This document shows, in pieces, positions 10,573 through 21,621 of a stretch of 64,000 nucleotides of DNA. A model generated the notes under the pieces. The model saw nothing but the letters and a program-made list of their open reading frames with translations, was not told the origin of the DNA and searched no databases. Position 1 is the stretch's first letter. Each line of letters starts with the position of its first letter. The translations under genes and the position numbers were made by a program. Origin of the DNA: Ceratopteris richardii (Eukaryota; Streptophyta; Polypodiopsida; Polypodiales; Pteridaceae); the NCBI GenBank assembly GCA_020310875.1, contig CM035413.1, positions 186,869,855-186,933,854 on the forward strand, written 5' to 3'.

Positions 10573-10934
10573 GTGATGAAGGAGGACGGCTAGCCCCAGA
10601 GGAAGGAGAATGAAGGCCTTTGTATGCAACCCTCAACATCTTCTCCTTTGTCCCCTAACATGGACCCACGTTGTAAACCCACAACCTGTCTACTGACACT
10701 CAACGAGTTTCTCATGAAAAGAGATATAAGCTTATCTGTCTGCACATGATTTAACTCAAATAGGATTTTCTCCTATGAATAATTCACATAATTTGCTGCT
10801 AATGCTCCCTTGTATATGCTTTTTGTCAATGGTGCACACTGACATCTCAACCGTACGCATGCCTACATGTAAACAAAGCCTCATTACACCTCAGACAGTG
10901 ACCTAATGTAATATCAGAGATTATTAAATCTAAG

Positions 10935-11294
10935 CAAAGAACCTGAGCTGGAAACTGTGTCTTCTGCTTCCAGTCCAGGCATATGGATTGATGTTCATCT
11001 CTCCATAGCTATCTGCCTCAAAAATACCATGCAACTTTTTATCAATGTAATTAAACAAAAATAGTGGCATCCTTGGCCGGACATTCTTTACATAGCTGAT
11101 ATGAGAAGCTCGAAGGCCTGGACATGCACAAAAGCTAATGATCAAGCTACTGTTCATGCATAAGGATGTCCGTAAAATAAAACCAAGCCCAAGATTCCAA
11201 GTAAGCTTTAGATTTAGCATTCTTCTCTGCGTTTGCACGAAAGCCATACCAAAAACATGCACACACATGAACATGCAGTAATATGTGGAGGGAG

Positions 11295-11353
<59 letters not shown>

Positions 11354-11640
11354 GGGCATAGAAGGAAATGGTGTCCATATGACTAGGACGTGGAAAAACA
11401 TACTATCAAAAGCACAGTGGAATCTCAAAATGAGAAATCCAAACCATGATATGATGATGCCATTATGGTTTAAAGGGAGAGACGTATATTTGTGATAGAA
11501 AGTAAGAGGATAGATAAAGTATACCAAACAGATACTGTGTGACGCATTCATTGTAAGTCGCATGGTCACAACCAAAACTCAAAGTAGCAAGCTCCTCCGT
11601 CGGAAGGTTCAAGAATGGGAGCGGCGATGAAGGAGGATGG
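10935..11640 (-). pseudogene. Captured DCD-domain gene fragment, copy 1
   Basis: The minus-strand first exon (about 11640-11525) ends LSFGCDHATYNECVTQYLFG, matching the start of the plant DCD (Development and Cell Death) domain, normally FGC(T/N)..TY.EC....LFG. A GT donor follows at 11524. After a 407-bp intron holding a GA tract, the AG acceptor is at 11118 and the second exon (11117 to about 10935) reads SYVKNVRPRMPLFLFNYIDK, then KLHGIFEADSYGEMNINPYAW. These are the core DCD motifs. The domain is plant-specific and found in stress and cell-death proteins. The C-terminal FPAQV motif is damaged in this copy. The neighbouring exons are missing, so it is only a fragment. Confidence 0.75.
11280..11350. 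repeat. (GA)n in DCD intron, copy 1
   Basis: GA tract (about 11297-11350) in the intron between the two DCD exons of unit 1. It is shorter in unit 2 (12352-12396). Confidence 0.9.
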
Positions 11641-11969
11641 GTAGCCCCAGAGGAAGGAGAATGAAGGCCTTTGTATGCAACCGTCAACATCTTCTCCTTT
11701 GTCCCCTGACATGGACCCATGTTGTAAGCCCGAAACCTATCTACTGACACTCAACGAGTTTCTCATGAAAAGAGATATAAACTTATCTGTCTGCACATGA
11801 TTTAACTCAAATAGGATTTTCTCCTGTGAATAATTCACATAATTTGCTGCTAATGCTCCCTTGTATATGATTTCTATCAATGGTGCACACTGACATGTCA
11901 ACCGTACGTGTGCCTACATGTAAACAAAACCTCATTATGCCTCAGACAGTGACCTAATGTAATATCAGA

Positions 11970-12348
11970 GATTATTAAATCTAAGCAAAGAACTTGAGCT
12001 GGAAACTGTGTCTTCTCCTTCCCATCAATCCAGGCATATGGATTGATGTTCATCTCTCCATAGTTGTCTGCCTCAAAAATACCATGCAACTTTTTATCGA
12101 TGTAATGAAACAAAAATAGTGGCATCCCTGGTCAGACATTCTTTACATAGCTGATATGAGAAGTTGGAAGGCCTGGACATGCACAAAAGCTAATGATCAA
12201 GCTATTGTTCATGCATAAGGATGTCCGTAAAATAAAACCAAGCCCAAGATTCCAACTAAGCTTTAAATTCAACATTCTTCTCTGCGTTTGCACGAAAGCC
12301 ATACGAAAACATGCACACACATGAACATGCAGTAATATGTGGAGGGAG

Positions 12349-12399
<51 letters not shown>

Positions 12400-12690
12400 G
12401 GGCACAGAAGGAAATGGTGTCCATATGACCAGGACGTGCAAAAACATACTATCGAAAGCATAGTGGAATCTCAAAATGAGAAATCCAAACCATGATATGA
12501 TGCATTATGGTTTAAAGGGAGAGACGTATATCTGTGATAGAAAGTAAGAGGATAGATAAAGTATACCAAACAGAAGTTGTGTGATGCATTCATTGTAAGT
12601 CGCATGGTCATAGCCAAGAATCACAGCAACAAGCTCCTCTGTCGGAAGGTTCAAGAACGGGAGCCATGATGAAGGAGGACGTTTAGACCT
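11970..12690 (-). pseudogene. Captured DCD-domain gene fragment, copy 2
   Basis: Tandem copy of the DCD fragment. The first exon reads LGYDHATYNECITQLLFG before the donor near 12565. The second exon (from 12172) reads MPLFLFHYIDKKLHGIFEAD, then MNINPYAW, and here retains TQFPAQV, the usual closing motif of the domain. Intron and GA tract are in the same places as in copy 1. The two copies differ by scattered substitutions and small indels, so the duplication is not brand new. Confidence 0.75.
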
Positions 12691-12985
12691 AGAGGAAGGT
12701 GAATGAAGGCCTTTGTATGTTTCGGTCTTATGTCCAGCTCCCATAACAGAAGCACTCCGTTGGCAATGAGACTTGTAAGAGTAATTTTAAAGTTTGTTGG
12801 AAAACGTTAATTACAAATTTATGTAATGAGATGATATGCTATATGTGTATTAATTACAATAATACTTTCATAATAACATTTTTTATGAATGATGGCATTC
12901 TGTGGCTACTGTTCATGCATAAAGACATCCATAAAATAAAACCAAGCCCAAGATTCCAAGTAAGCTTTAGATTCAGCATTCTTCT

Positions 12986-13378
12986 CTATGTGTATATGTA
13001 TGTATGTGCATGTGTATGTGTGTGTATATGTATGTATGTGCATGTGCATGTGTAAGTGTATATGTGTGTATGAGTATGTGCATGTGCATGTGTATATGTG
13101 TGTATATGTATGTGCATGTATATGTGTAACTCTATGTGTATATGTGTGTATGTGCATGTATATGTTTATATGTAGGTATGTGCATGTGTGTGTACATGTG
13201 TATATGTGTGTGTACGTATGTGCATATATATGTGTATAATGTATGTATATGCATGTGTATATGTATGAAACATGCATGTGTATGTGAATGCATTTCCATT
13301 TGCATCCATGTGCATGCATGTGAATGTGCATGCATGTGGATGTGCATATACATGTATTTGCATATATGTTAATGTGTG

Positions 13379-13382
<4 letters not shown>
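12986..13382. repeat. (TG)n-rich alternating tract
   Basis: About 400 bp of TGTG, TATG and TGCATG words, the reverse-complement flavour of the CA tracts at 7615-8545. ORFs in it are repeat artefacts. Confidence 0.9.

Positions 13383-13467
<85 letters not shown>
13383..13467. repeat. (TA)n microsatellite
   Basis: About 85 bp of pure TA. Further TG-rich words continue at 13500-13660. Confidence 0.95.
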
Positions 13468-13470
<3 letters not shown>

Positions 13471-13733
13471 ATAATGCATGCATGTAAGTCTTTTTATGTG
13501 GTTGTAGAAATGTTTGTGCATATGCATGCGTATATGTGTGTATGTCTAAGTGTATGTGCACATGTATCTGTGTGTATATATGTGTGTGTATGTGTATGTG
13601 TATATGTGTATATGTGTGAAAGTGCATCTTCATCATGTATAAGTGTATAAGTGCATATCAATAAGTGTGAGTATGCTATCTAATGAAAATAACACAATTC
13701 AAATGACATACAAAGAATAGAAATTGTACTTAC

Positions 13734-13960
13734 AATAGTTAGCCATACTTTTTGCTTGGTTAGCTTCTTGAATAACCTGCAATAAAGAGAGAGAGAGAGA
13801 GAGAATTCAAAGAGAGAAAGATGTAGAAAGAGAGAAACAAAGACAGAGAGAGACAATAAGAGAGAGCTTAGGCAAAACAAAAATTTTGCATATACTTGCT
13901 TCAGCTCGTAAGCGGAGCGCAATTGCGAATGTTGGAGAGCTCTTCAATCAGATGCATGAA
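13734..13960 (-). pseudogene. Exon-intron-exon remnant of an unidentified gene
   Basis: On the minus strand an exon ending RSAYELKQ (to 13896) has a GT donor. A 119-bp intron (13895-13777) containing GA runs ends in TTGCAG. A 43-bp exon follows (13776-13734, VIQEANQAKSMANY) with a GTAAGT donor. The phases agree and the joined reading is helix-forming and plausible as protein. I do not recognise the gene. It could be another part of the DCD gene or a third captured gene. Confidence 0.45.
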
Positions 13961-13984
13961 AATGCTGATCGAAGAGCCTCCAAC

Positions 13985-14059
13985 GTTTTAATTTTTTTCC
14001 GTCAACAGACCGTCATGTAAGCGATGCTACGTGTCGAGTTATCGTCGCATAAGCGACAG
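13985..14059. repeat. Right subterminal repeats of the CACTA-like element
   Basis: Contains gtcatgtaagcgatgc and cgtcgcataagcgac, the same words as at 7206-7430. The sequence switches to gypsy H integrase at about 14060. No CACTA terminus is present. Confidence 0.6.
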
Positions 14060-15861
14060 TCTTTGGGTAATAACTTGTGCTCCAATGCTACTCGTAAGCT
14101 GGGTACAACCAATTCCATAGGTGCAATTGCCTCAAGACCATATGCCAGTTTAAAAGGGGTACTTCCAGTAGCAACTTTATAGGTAGTTTGATAAGCCCAT
14201 AAGACTGAAGGAAGAAATTGATCCCATCTTTCTGAGAACTCTAGAACAAGTTTCTTCAACATATAAAGAAGAGTTTTGTTAGTACTTTCCGGCAATCCAT
14301 TTGCTCGAGGATAATAAGCAGAACTGAATTTATGGGCTATACTGAAGGTTCAGGTTAAAACTTGCATTAATGTATTAGCAAAATGAGTGCCTTGGTCAGA
14401 AACAATCTCTAAAGGAAGCCCATAATGAGGAAAAACATCACAAAGTAAACATTTCAGGACCACTGGAGCAGTTGCTGACTGTAATGCCCAAGCTTCTGCC
14501 CAATGAGTAGTATAATCAGTACAAGTAAGGATATAATGATGATTTATAACAATAGCAGGATATCCCAACTTTTGAAAGGGCTCAAGGGGAAGGACAAGCT
14601 GAAGTGAAAAAAAAATGCCGGTGTAAGGGTTGTCTAGTACGTTGGTAAGCATCAGATTGTTTAACATAAGCAGCAATATCACGATGCATTGTGGGCCACC
14701 ATAATCCACTATGCAAAATTTTTTAGTATGTAAGGTCTACTGAAAAATGCCGACTGAAAGCAGCGGAATGAGCCATTACGATTACTGAAGAAACTTCATG
14801 TCGAGGAATACATTGTAAGAGCGTGTGAGATGGATCCATATAATATAATTGTCCCACAATGATGTGAAATCAGTGACTATACATAGCCAATTTACATCGA
14901 GCTGATGTCGAAGTAGTATTTGGAGGGCACCCACTAGTTAGAAAAATCATGAGGGTGTCATAATACGAAGGTGAGACAGGTAACACCTGGGAATCATCTT
15001 GAATTGAATCGGTCACATAGATGGCCAGAGTGGTATCATCAATGCTACTAAGAAGCTCACCAAAATCCAGTCGAGACAAGAAACCGGCGAGAGCATGTGC
15101 TGATCTAGAGTGATGCACAACCTGATAATCAAATTCTTGAAGTAGCAACACCCACCGAGATAATATGCCACCTAAATTTTGTTGTCATACAAGGTAAACC
15201 AAGGCCTCATGATCCACATGGAAGGTAAATTTACGTCCTAGTAGATAGTGCCGAACGTTTTTCACCGAATAGACTAGACCAAGGGATTCTCGTTGAGTAA
15301 CGAAATAATTTCGTTCAGCAGCTACTGATCGGCGACTGGCATAATAAACAGGACGAAACCACTTGTCATGTTGCTACATTAACACAATGCCAATTGCAAT
15401 ATCAGAAGCATCCATGAAGACATGGAAAGGAAGTTGCCAATTAAGATCTTGTAAAATAGGAGCCTCTGTAAGGAGAGTTTTCAGTCGATCAAAAGCTAGT
15501 TGACATTCTTGCATCCACACAAACTATCGACGGTTACTGGTAATCAAACGATTAAGTGGTATATCCACATGAGGGAGCCATAAGAGATGTCGACCATGCC
15601 ATCGTATTTTGACCAAGGAATCGCATAACTTCCTTTGGTGTCGCAAGGGGGGTGCATTCAACAACGCACAAACTTTATCAGGGTCCACTTGAATTCCCTG
15701 TTATGAAATAACATGACTCAGTAGCATGCCACAAGAAACTGAAAAGATGGATTTCTTTGGATTTAAACAAAGATAGAACTCCCAACACTTAGAAAAGCAG
15801 CATTTGAGGTGGTAAATGTGAGCCGATGTATCACTAGATAATGAATAATCATCCAGATACA
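14060..15861 (-). pseudogene. Gypsy H pol: reverse transcriptase end, RNase H and integrase (decayed)
   Basis: Minus-strand fragments collinear with the pol of element B. From right to left: the catalytic LDDYS end of reverse transcriptase (15861-15835); the thumb and RNase H region with frame breaks; DYQVVHHSRSAHALAGFLSR at the RNase H end (15151-14870); an integrase core with CTDYTTHWAEAWAL and SDQGTHFANTLMQVLT (14709-14350); and the integrase end GSTPFKLAYGLEAIAPMELV (14295-14060). Several stops and frameshifts make it inactive. It is interrupted on the right by element B and on the left by the CACTA-like element. Confidence 0.85.
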
Positions 15862-16362
15862 TGTTAAAAGGACTTCCGTCAAGTCGCTTTTAATCTCTTT
15901 TCGGGTTCTTGGGGATGGTAGGGGTCTGATAATACAGAGGCCCTTTAAATTGATTTTCCCAAATTAAATAACTCCTTACACAGTACTTATCTCTCAAAGA
16001 CAACAGCCTACGCGACGTAGTTACTGTCTCCGATTACGGTTATCGTTACACACTAAACTTATCGCAAGAGTTAATCAAACACAATCAAACAAACCTATTA
16101 CTGTGAATATGCTTTTACTCTGTTAACACTTAATACTACAATTCAACGAGCAAATATACTCAAAATATCTGCAAACTCTGCACACAGCATCTCTGGCGTC
16201 ATCATCCAGACAGAAAGTCTGGTGAACCCGTCTCTTTACTGTCGAAGAACACCGTAATGCCCTTTCATTAATGGATAAAAAATTACATCTCTTCGTCACG
16301 CCCTTTCGGTGCGTGCGACTATGGAAATTAAAATTACATTATTCCCATCCTGCGGCCTAACA
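15862..16362 (-). repeat. 3' LTR of gypsy B
   Basis: 501 bp, TGTTAAAAGG...GGCCTAACA as written on the plus strand. It matches 24551-25044 with scattered substitutions and small indels (for example gacaacagcc against gacatagcc near 16003). The LTRs are therefore not identical and the insertion is not recent. Confidence 0.9.
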
Positions 16363-16535
16363 CTGGCATGCACGGTTGATGTGAACCCGCAAAGAAAATA
16401 AAATTAAGGCTCATCAACTATGCCTTGTATATACATAGTTCTAGCTAATTTGAAAGTCCTAGTGATCTTCTGCTTTAAGGAATCCAGCATAAGCTTTAAA
16501 GTCTCTGGCTCCACCAATTGTGCGTCAGTTCGTAT

Positions 16536-17297
16536 TCAACTAGCCGCAATGACTTGACTCATGAGTGCATCGGTCTGCGTCTGCAAAAAGGCTTCTTGTA
16601 AGTAGAATTTGTTGGCGATGGCCACATCTCTGCTCAGCCTCATATTAGCAATTTGAGCATCAACTCTGGACAATCTTTCTGCTTGAGCACCTAACTGCTT
16701 TTCTCTGACTTCCAGCTCCTGAGCTTGATATTGAATTGTTTTATAATATGCATCCCTTTCTTTCATGATTCCTACTAATTCTTTCTTAAGCTGAATTATC
16801 AGACCCGTTTGTGCTTTTAAGGCACAATTCGCTTGAAAAAGATCGATAGATGCGGTCTTTAATTCTATAGTAGTCTGCTTAGCCAAATCAGCCATTTCTT
16901 GTCCTTTCTGCACTACCTCATCAAGCTCGGCGTGAGTTTCTTCCAACAAATTGCCGAGAGCAACCCGAGCATCTTCCTTGTCCTGCACCAATTGTTTTAA
17001 CTGGTTGATCTCTTCATCACAAGAGGATAAAAGGACATTCTGTTCATTTAACTCAGCAAGTGCTGCACCGCGTTGGGCAATCAGGTTGTCCTGCTCAACG
17101 ATCTAGGCTTGAAGTTGTTGAAGTTGAACCTGCAGGGCATGGTTCTCTGCCTTGACCGCATTTGCTTCTTCCTGCAACAGAGCGATGTCGGCTTCCAGCA
17201 AGTCAACTTTACCTTACAATTCTTGCCTGATATTCTCGGTTGCAAGTTTCAATTGAATAGGTAACTGCTCGGAAAATTGGATCAGTAAGCGACCCAT
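16536..17297 (-). pseudogene. Gypsy B ORF3 coiled-coil part
   Basis: Downstream of and in a different frame from the 406-residue ORF3. From ATG 17297 the minus strand reads a Leu/Gln/Glu-rich coiled coil (LLEADIALLQEEANAVKAEN, then the 151-residue open stretch 16991-16536 with NLLEETHAELDEVVQKGQEM). Two in-frame stops lie near 17216 and 17103. The same coiled coil occurs in gypsy H (5805-5569) in the same relative place. It is likely the C-terminal part of one original protein, now frame-broken. No membrane segment is visible. Confidence 0.65.
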
Positions 17298-17302
17298 AGA
17301 TT

Positions 17303-18523
17303 CTAGTTTAGATGAGGAGAGTGTGGTGGAGAGTAGTCGGGAGAAGACGATGGAGGAGTAGGTGCTTCAGGAATGTCATTGGCGATGGCACTAGTAGACA
17401 CTACAACGGGCTCAACAGAGTTAAGGGGCGGAGGAAGGGCAATGAGAGGATTCTGCACCAGGACTAGTCCGATTGTATTCTGATTTGGCACCTCAGCTTT
17501 GTCGAGCAGGACCTCAGCATTGGCAATCACTTCTGTGATGATTTCGGCGACAAATTCTTTCACAGTGGTTGCATCCTGCTGATGACAATCTGCCCGAGAA
17601 GAGACCTCTTCGGATTCGTCCAGGGGTGCACCATGTTCCTGCTGGTTGAGGGGAGAAGAGGGAACGGAGGATTCAACATGAAGAGATGTTGCAGTGTCGT
17701 GGAAGACTTCTGTTTCATGACCAGCAGTTGATCCTTGCACGTAACTTCTAGAGGGGCTAACACATCTACGTTTTCGGCGAAATAGCTGGAACAACTCTTC
17801 ATCGTCGTCATCCTCGTCCTCGAGCATTTGAGTAGATTCTTCATGTAACAAGAAGGGAGTGGTTGGAGGAGGTTGCGTGGCTTGGATCACCGGAAAGAGA
17901 AAGGTGAGAATATGGGGTAGCCAGGAACGAGGAAGGTCACCCTTAGTGACTCGTTTGATAACCGCTACACAGTCACGGTGAATGCGTTGGAAATAGAAGG
18001 AGGCAAAATTGACAAACTCACGAGAACCGGTATCTAGCATCGAATAGAATGGGCGGGCAATACCATATGTGCGTTTCTGTGAATTCAGGGTGGCTAGCAA
18101 AAATTGCAGAGTTGTACGCTCTGGTTCAGGTCTACACAAAATGGCATACTCATTAGATGAGTGCCGGGGAAACAATTCTTGCATGATGGCCATAGAGAGA
18201 AGGGGGCCATTCTCCAATCCTTCTCGAGGAAGTCGAAAAGCTTCAGCAAATGTAGCTAAAGTAATAACGACAGGAGATGGTAAACACGCAATGGGCCAAC
18301 ACTGCTCAGTAGCAGGTGTGGCGGCGATGGCAGAAATGATCTTCGCATGGAATGGTTGACACTCCACTGAATGCCAAGGCAATTCAGCAAAGTCCAGCAA
18401 ACCACGAGTGCGCAAATACTCACTTACTTCTAGAGTGAGGCCTGCACGGAAGGTGGCGACATGCGCGAGAGCTTCCATGGCGCACAAGTAAACACGAGAA
18501 TACAGAATACACAGAGCACACAA
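17303..18523 (-). CDS. Gypsy B extra ORF (ORF3) between integrase and 3' LTR
   Basis: A 406-residue open frame on the gag-pol strand, starting 268 bp after the integrase stop, the place where env-like genes sit in some plant gypsy elements. Residues 16 to about 215 form an apparently globular domain (EYLRTRGLLDFAELPWHSVE, LFPRHSSNEYAILCRPEPE, INxQKRTYG-like and FASFYFQRIHRDC blocks). It recalls the 'putative plant transposon protein' or plant mobile domain type, but I cannot confirm that. A very acidic run (EDEDDDDEE) and a basic patch (RRKRRC) follow near residues 235-255, then a Ser/Pro-rich tail. The frame is intact while gag and pol nearby are broken. There is no signal peptide or membrane segment, so an envelope role is unlikely. 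The internal Met at 18478 is an alternative start. Confidence 0.7.
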   Translation of the reverse strand: MCALCILYSRVYLCAMEALAHVATFRAGLTLEVSEYLRTRGLLDFAELPWHSVECQPFHAKIISAIAATPATEQCWPIACLPSPVVITLATFAEAFRLPREGLENGPLLSMAIMQELFPRHSSNEYAILCRPEPERTTLQFLLATLNSQKRTYGIARPFYSMLDTGSREFVNFASFYFQRIHRDCVAVIKRVTKGDLPRSWLPHILTFLFPVIQATQPPPTTPFLLHEESTQMLEDEDDDDEELFQLFRRKRRCVSPSRSYVQGSTAGHETEVFHDTATSLHVESSVPSSPLNQQEHGAPLDESEEVSSRADCHQQDATTVKEFVAEIITEVIANAEVLLDKAEVPNQNTIGLVLVQNPLIALPPPLNSVEPVVVSTSAIANDIPEAPTPPSSSPDYSPPHSPHLN

Positions 18524-18790
18524 TCACACAGACACAATAGCGATTATCAGTGGAAAGAACATGATTAAGTAAGAGCATGAACAACATTAGGTGGCAAAAA
18601 CCCTAATCATTGTGTAGTATTGGCGAGATATCCTTCATGATTACGGCATGCATGCATGCACAGCAACAGTAACACTGGGCGGCGATTAATCATAGTTAGA
18701 TACCAAAACGAGGAAATTACGGTGAGTGTTCAACCGAAAGACGGGGATAAAGAGAAAAACAAGTGACATGCAAAAAAGACTAAGTACACG

Positions 18791-20470
18791 TTAGTGGTGA
18801 TCAGACTGTTGGTGATATGGGCAAAGCTTAGAACCATTAATCACTTTTGGCAAGAGAACACTTGTTAAGGTCGCCAATGGAAAAGTTGCTGGTCCCACTT
18901 GTTCAGCAATCCGGTATGGACCGAACCACCGTAATTTAAATTTTCCGATAGCGCGATTGGCTTTGGCATTATAAAATAAAACAAGTTGATCAACCGTAAA
19001 GACAAGGGTTTTTAGGAAGCGGTCATGAGTACGGGCTTGATGAAGCTGAACTTCTTGGAGAGTCATGAAGCTTTCCCAGTAGTGTTCATCCAATGATCTG
19101 AGCGTATCCAACCAAAATGGCAAAGATTCTTCCGGCAACAATTTTTGAGTTAATGCAACACGCAGGCTCAGGATCACTACTTCCATTGGCGCAATAGCTT
19201 CTATACCGTAAGCAAGTTTAAACGGAGTTGTTCTGGTTGCCACTTTGTACGTGGTCCGGTATGCCCATAATACTGTAGGTAGTAGTTGATCCCAACGTTC
19301 CGGACATTCCAAAATCAATTTGCGGAGCATATTCAACAGAGTCTTATTGGTACTCTCAGCCAGACCATTAGCATGTGGATAGTACGATGAGCTGAGTTTA
19401 TGCATAATCTGAAAAGTCTGAGTCAGTACTTGCATTAAGTTGTTTGCAAAATGTGTTCCTTGGTCCGTCACTATTGCCAGAGGTAGTCCATATCGAGGGA
19501 AGACATCCTTCATTAAACACTTAGCCACCGAAACAGCTGTGGCAGAACGTAAAGCCCAAGCTTCCGCCCACCTGGTGGCATAATCTGTACAAGTCAATAT
19601 ATATTGATTGTTGGTGAGGGTCGTTGGTGGTGTTATGGGGCCAATAAAATCTAGACCCCACTTCTGAAAGGGTTCCAAAGGTAAAACAGGTTGAAGGGGA
19701 AAGAAGTGTCGCTGCAAGGGCTGTCTAGTTTGTTGGCAGACATCACACTGCTGCACAAATTTAACCACATCTTTGTACATTCTAGGCCACCATAGCCCAC
19801 TTTTCAGAATTTTCCGATGAGTAATATCAGCTGCGAAGTGTCCTCTAGAGGGTAATGAGTGAGCCATAGTAATAACGGATTTTGCTTCATGTGGAGGAAT
19901 GCATCTAAGTAAAACACCAGTATGATCTAGGTAATACAGTTGACCCACAATCAATCGGAATCGACGACTATAGACCACAATTTTCTGACGCAGAGCAGTG
20001 GGAGTATTAGGAGGAAGACAGCCATCCATGGGGAAAGTTAGTAACATATCATAATATGTAGTAGCAACAGGGGGTTCTGCAGAGTCTTCAGAAGTTTTCT
20101 CGGTAACGTAAATGGCCGGTGTAGTGTCATCAACCCCTACGGGAGACTCACTGGAATCCAGTCGAGATAGAAAATCCACCAAGGGATGTGCTGTGCCGGG
20201 TCGATGAATAACTTCATATTCAAACTCCTCTGATAGTGAAACCCATCTGGCCAATCTACCACCTAAATGTTGTTGTCGAACCAAGTACACCAGTGCAGCA
20301 TGATCCACATGAAAAGTAAATTTACAGCCCAGCAAGTAATGCCAAAATTTCTTAACAGAGTATACCAATCCCAGGCATTCTCGTTCTGTCATAGAGTAAT
20401 TTTTCTCCGCAAGAGCTAAGCGGCGGCTCGCATAGTACACAGGCCGAAACCATTTATCAATTCTTTGCAT
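18791..20470 (-). CDS. Gypsy B RNase H end and integrase
   Basis: A 559-residue open frame. It begins within RNase H (FRPVYYASRRL, MTERECLGLVYSVKKF, FHVDHAALVYL). The integrase zinc-binding HHCC region (HSLPSRGHF ... CDVCQQ) starts near residue 190. The catalytic core has Asp at about 272 (WGLDFIGP), Asp at about 334 (TDQGTHF) and Glu at about 370 (ANGLAEST), the D-D-35-E pattern. A C-terminal domain ends near FGPYRIAEQVGPATF. It would cut and join retroelement DNA into the genome. The polyprotein is interrupted upstream by stops, so this part would not be made in the normal way. The Met at 20470 is an internal residue, not a true start. Confidence 0.85.
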   Translation of the reverse strand: MQRIDKWFRPVYYASRRLALAEKNYSMTERECLGLVYSVKKFWHYLLGCKFTFHVDHAALVYLVRQQHLGGRLARWVSLSEEFEYEVIHRPGTAHPLVDFLSRLDSSESPVGVDDTTPAIYVTEKTSEDSAEPPVATTYYDMLLTFPMDGCLPPNTPTALRQKIVVYSRRFRLIVGQLYYLDHTGVLLRCIPPHEAKSVITMAHSLPSRGHFAADITHRKILKSGLWWPRMYKDVVKFVQQCDVCQQTRQPLQRHFFPLQPVLPLEPFQKWGLDFIGPITPPTTLTNNQYILTCTDYATRWAEAWALRSATAVSVAKCLMKDVFPRYGLPLAIVTDQGTHFANNLMQVLTQTFQIMHKLSSSYYPHANGLAESTNKTLLNMLRKLILECPERWDQLLPTVLWAYRTTYKVATRTTPFKLAYGIEAIAPMEVVILSLRVALTQKLLPEESLPFWLDTLRSLDEHYWESFMTLQEVQLHQARTHDRFLKTLVFTVDQLVLFYNAKANRAIGKFKLRWFGPYRIAEQVGPATFPLATLTSVLLPKVINGSKLCPYHQQSDHH

Positions 20471-20559
20471 GAGGACACTCCTAATCGCAATATCTCATGC
20501 ATCCACGAACACATGGAACGGTCGTTCCCAAGCAGGGGGTTGCAGGATCAGTGCCTGCG

Positions 20560-21600
20560 TCAATGAGATCTCAACCGATCAAATGCACTTTGGCACTCTG
20601 GAGTCCATTCGTACTTCCGCGGAGAGTTGTTCATAAGCCGATTAAGTGGTGTCGATAAATGAGCTAACCACCGTAAATGTCTGCCATGCCACCGGATTTG
20701 GCCAAGAAAATGCATAACTTCTTTGGGCATCTTTGGGATTGGTGCCTCCAACACGGCGGCTACTTAATCTGGATCCACCTGTATTCCGTGTTTAGAAATG
20801 ATATGACCAAACAGTTTACCACAGGAGACCGCAAAAATTGATTTGGTAGGATTCAAACATAATTGATACTCTCGACATTTTTCAAAGCAGCATCGTAAAT
20901 GATACAGGTGCGCTAAAGTGGCTCCAAATAAGGAAAAATCATCCAAGCATACTAAACGTGGACAAGTAAGATGAAAAGACTTCTTGCATACATCGTTGGA
21001 ATGTACTCAAGGCACTCCGTAAACCGAACCACATTATGGTGCAAGCATAAACACCCCAATTAGTGATGAATGCGGTCTTCGGTATATCCTGTTCTGCCAT
21101 CTTCACTTGATTATATCCACTGTATCCATCCAGAAAAGAATACATTTCGTGTCCTGCTACTCTGTCGAGCATTGTATCTAGAAAGGGGAGAGGGAATGGA
21201 TCCGGTACAGTGGCAGCATTGAGTTTTCGGTAGTCGACACAGATACGTAATTGTTTATTTTCTTCGGAATGATCACTATGGGAGAGATCCACTCAGCATG
21301 CTGAATTGGTACAAGAAATCCCACCTTCAATAAACGATCAAGTTCAGCCTTAATCTGCATCGCATAATTAGGATTCATCCTGTAGCTCGGTTGTTTAATG
21401 GGTTTCACATCCGGTTTGAGTACCACTCTATGTTGATAAATCCTTGGGTCAAGGCCCTTCATATCTCTGTAGTCCCAAGCGAAAACATCTGAGAATTCAC
21501 GAAGAAGTTGTACCAAATCATCTTGGAATTTTGCTACTAATCCTACCTTGATTTTCACAGGCCTTGGGTTAATCGTGTCTCCCAAGTTGTACATTACCAA
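20560..21600 (-). pseudogene. Gypsy B reverse transcriptase (frameshifted)
   Basis: Three minus-strand frames cover the reverse transcriptase. 21600-21292: DVFAWDYRDMKGLDPRIYQH, then YRMNPNYAMQIKAELDRLL. 21292-20939: LRICVDYRKLNAATVPDPFP, then YSFLDGYSGYNQVKMAEQD and KTAFITNWGVYACTIMWFGL. 20946-20560: DDFSLFGATLAHL and the thumb/connection. Breaks lie near 21290, near the catalytic xxDD motif (about 20945), and at stops around 20760 and 20555. Catalytic Asp residues are visible in two of the blocks. The product would copy element RNA to DNA, but this copy cannot. Confidence 0.8.
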
Positions 21601-21621
21601 TTGATCTTCCGATACATAAAA

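Larger units (their letters stand above)
10575..12985. repeat. Tandem duplication, about 1.05-kb unit, 2.3 copies
   Basis: The block starting gatgaaggagga recurs at 10575, 11626 and 12668 (spacings 1051 and 1042 bp). The first two units are near-complete copies. The third keeps about 50 bp of the start, then has unrelated AT-rich sequence (about 12720-12910), then rejoins the unit (ctgttcatgcataaagac, to about 12985) before a TG microsatellite. Each full unit carries DCD-domain exons on the minus strand and a GA tract. Confidence 0.85.

Noticed and set aside
12906..13650. His/Thr and Cys/Val-rich ORFs in the TG and TA tract
   Set aside because: Same repeat artefact as at 7313-8529.
17303..18523. 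Envelope gene for gypsy B ORF3
   Set aside because: No signal peptide, no membrane-spanning segment, and a coiled-coil and charged composition instead.
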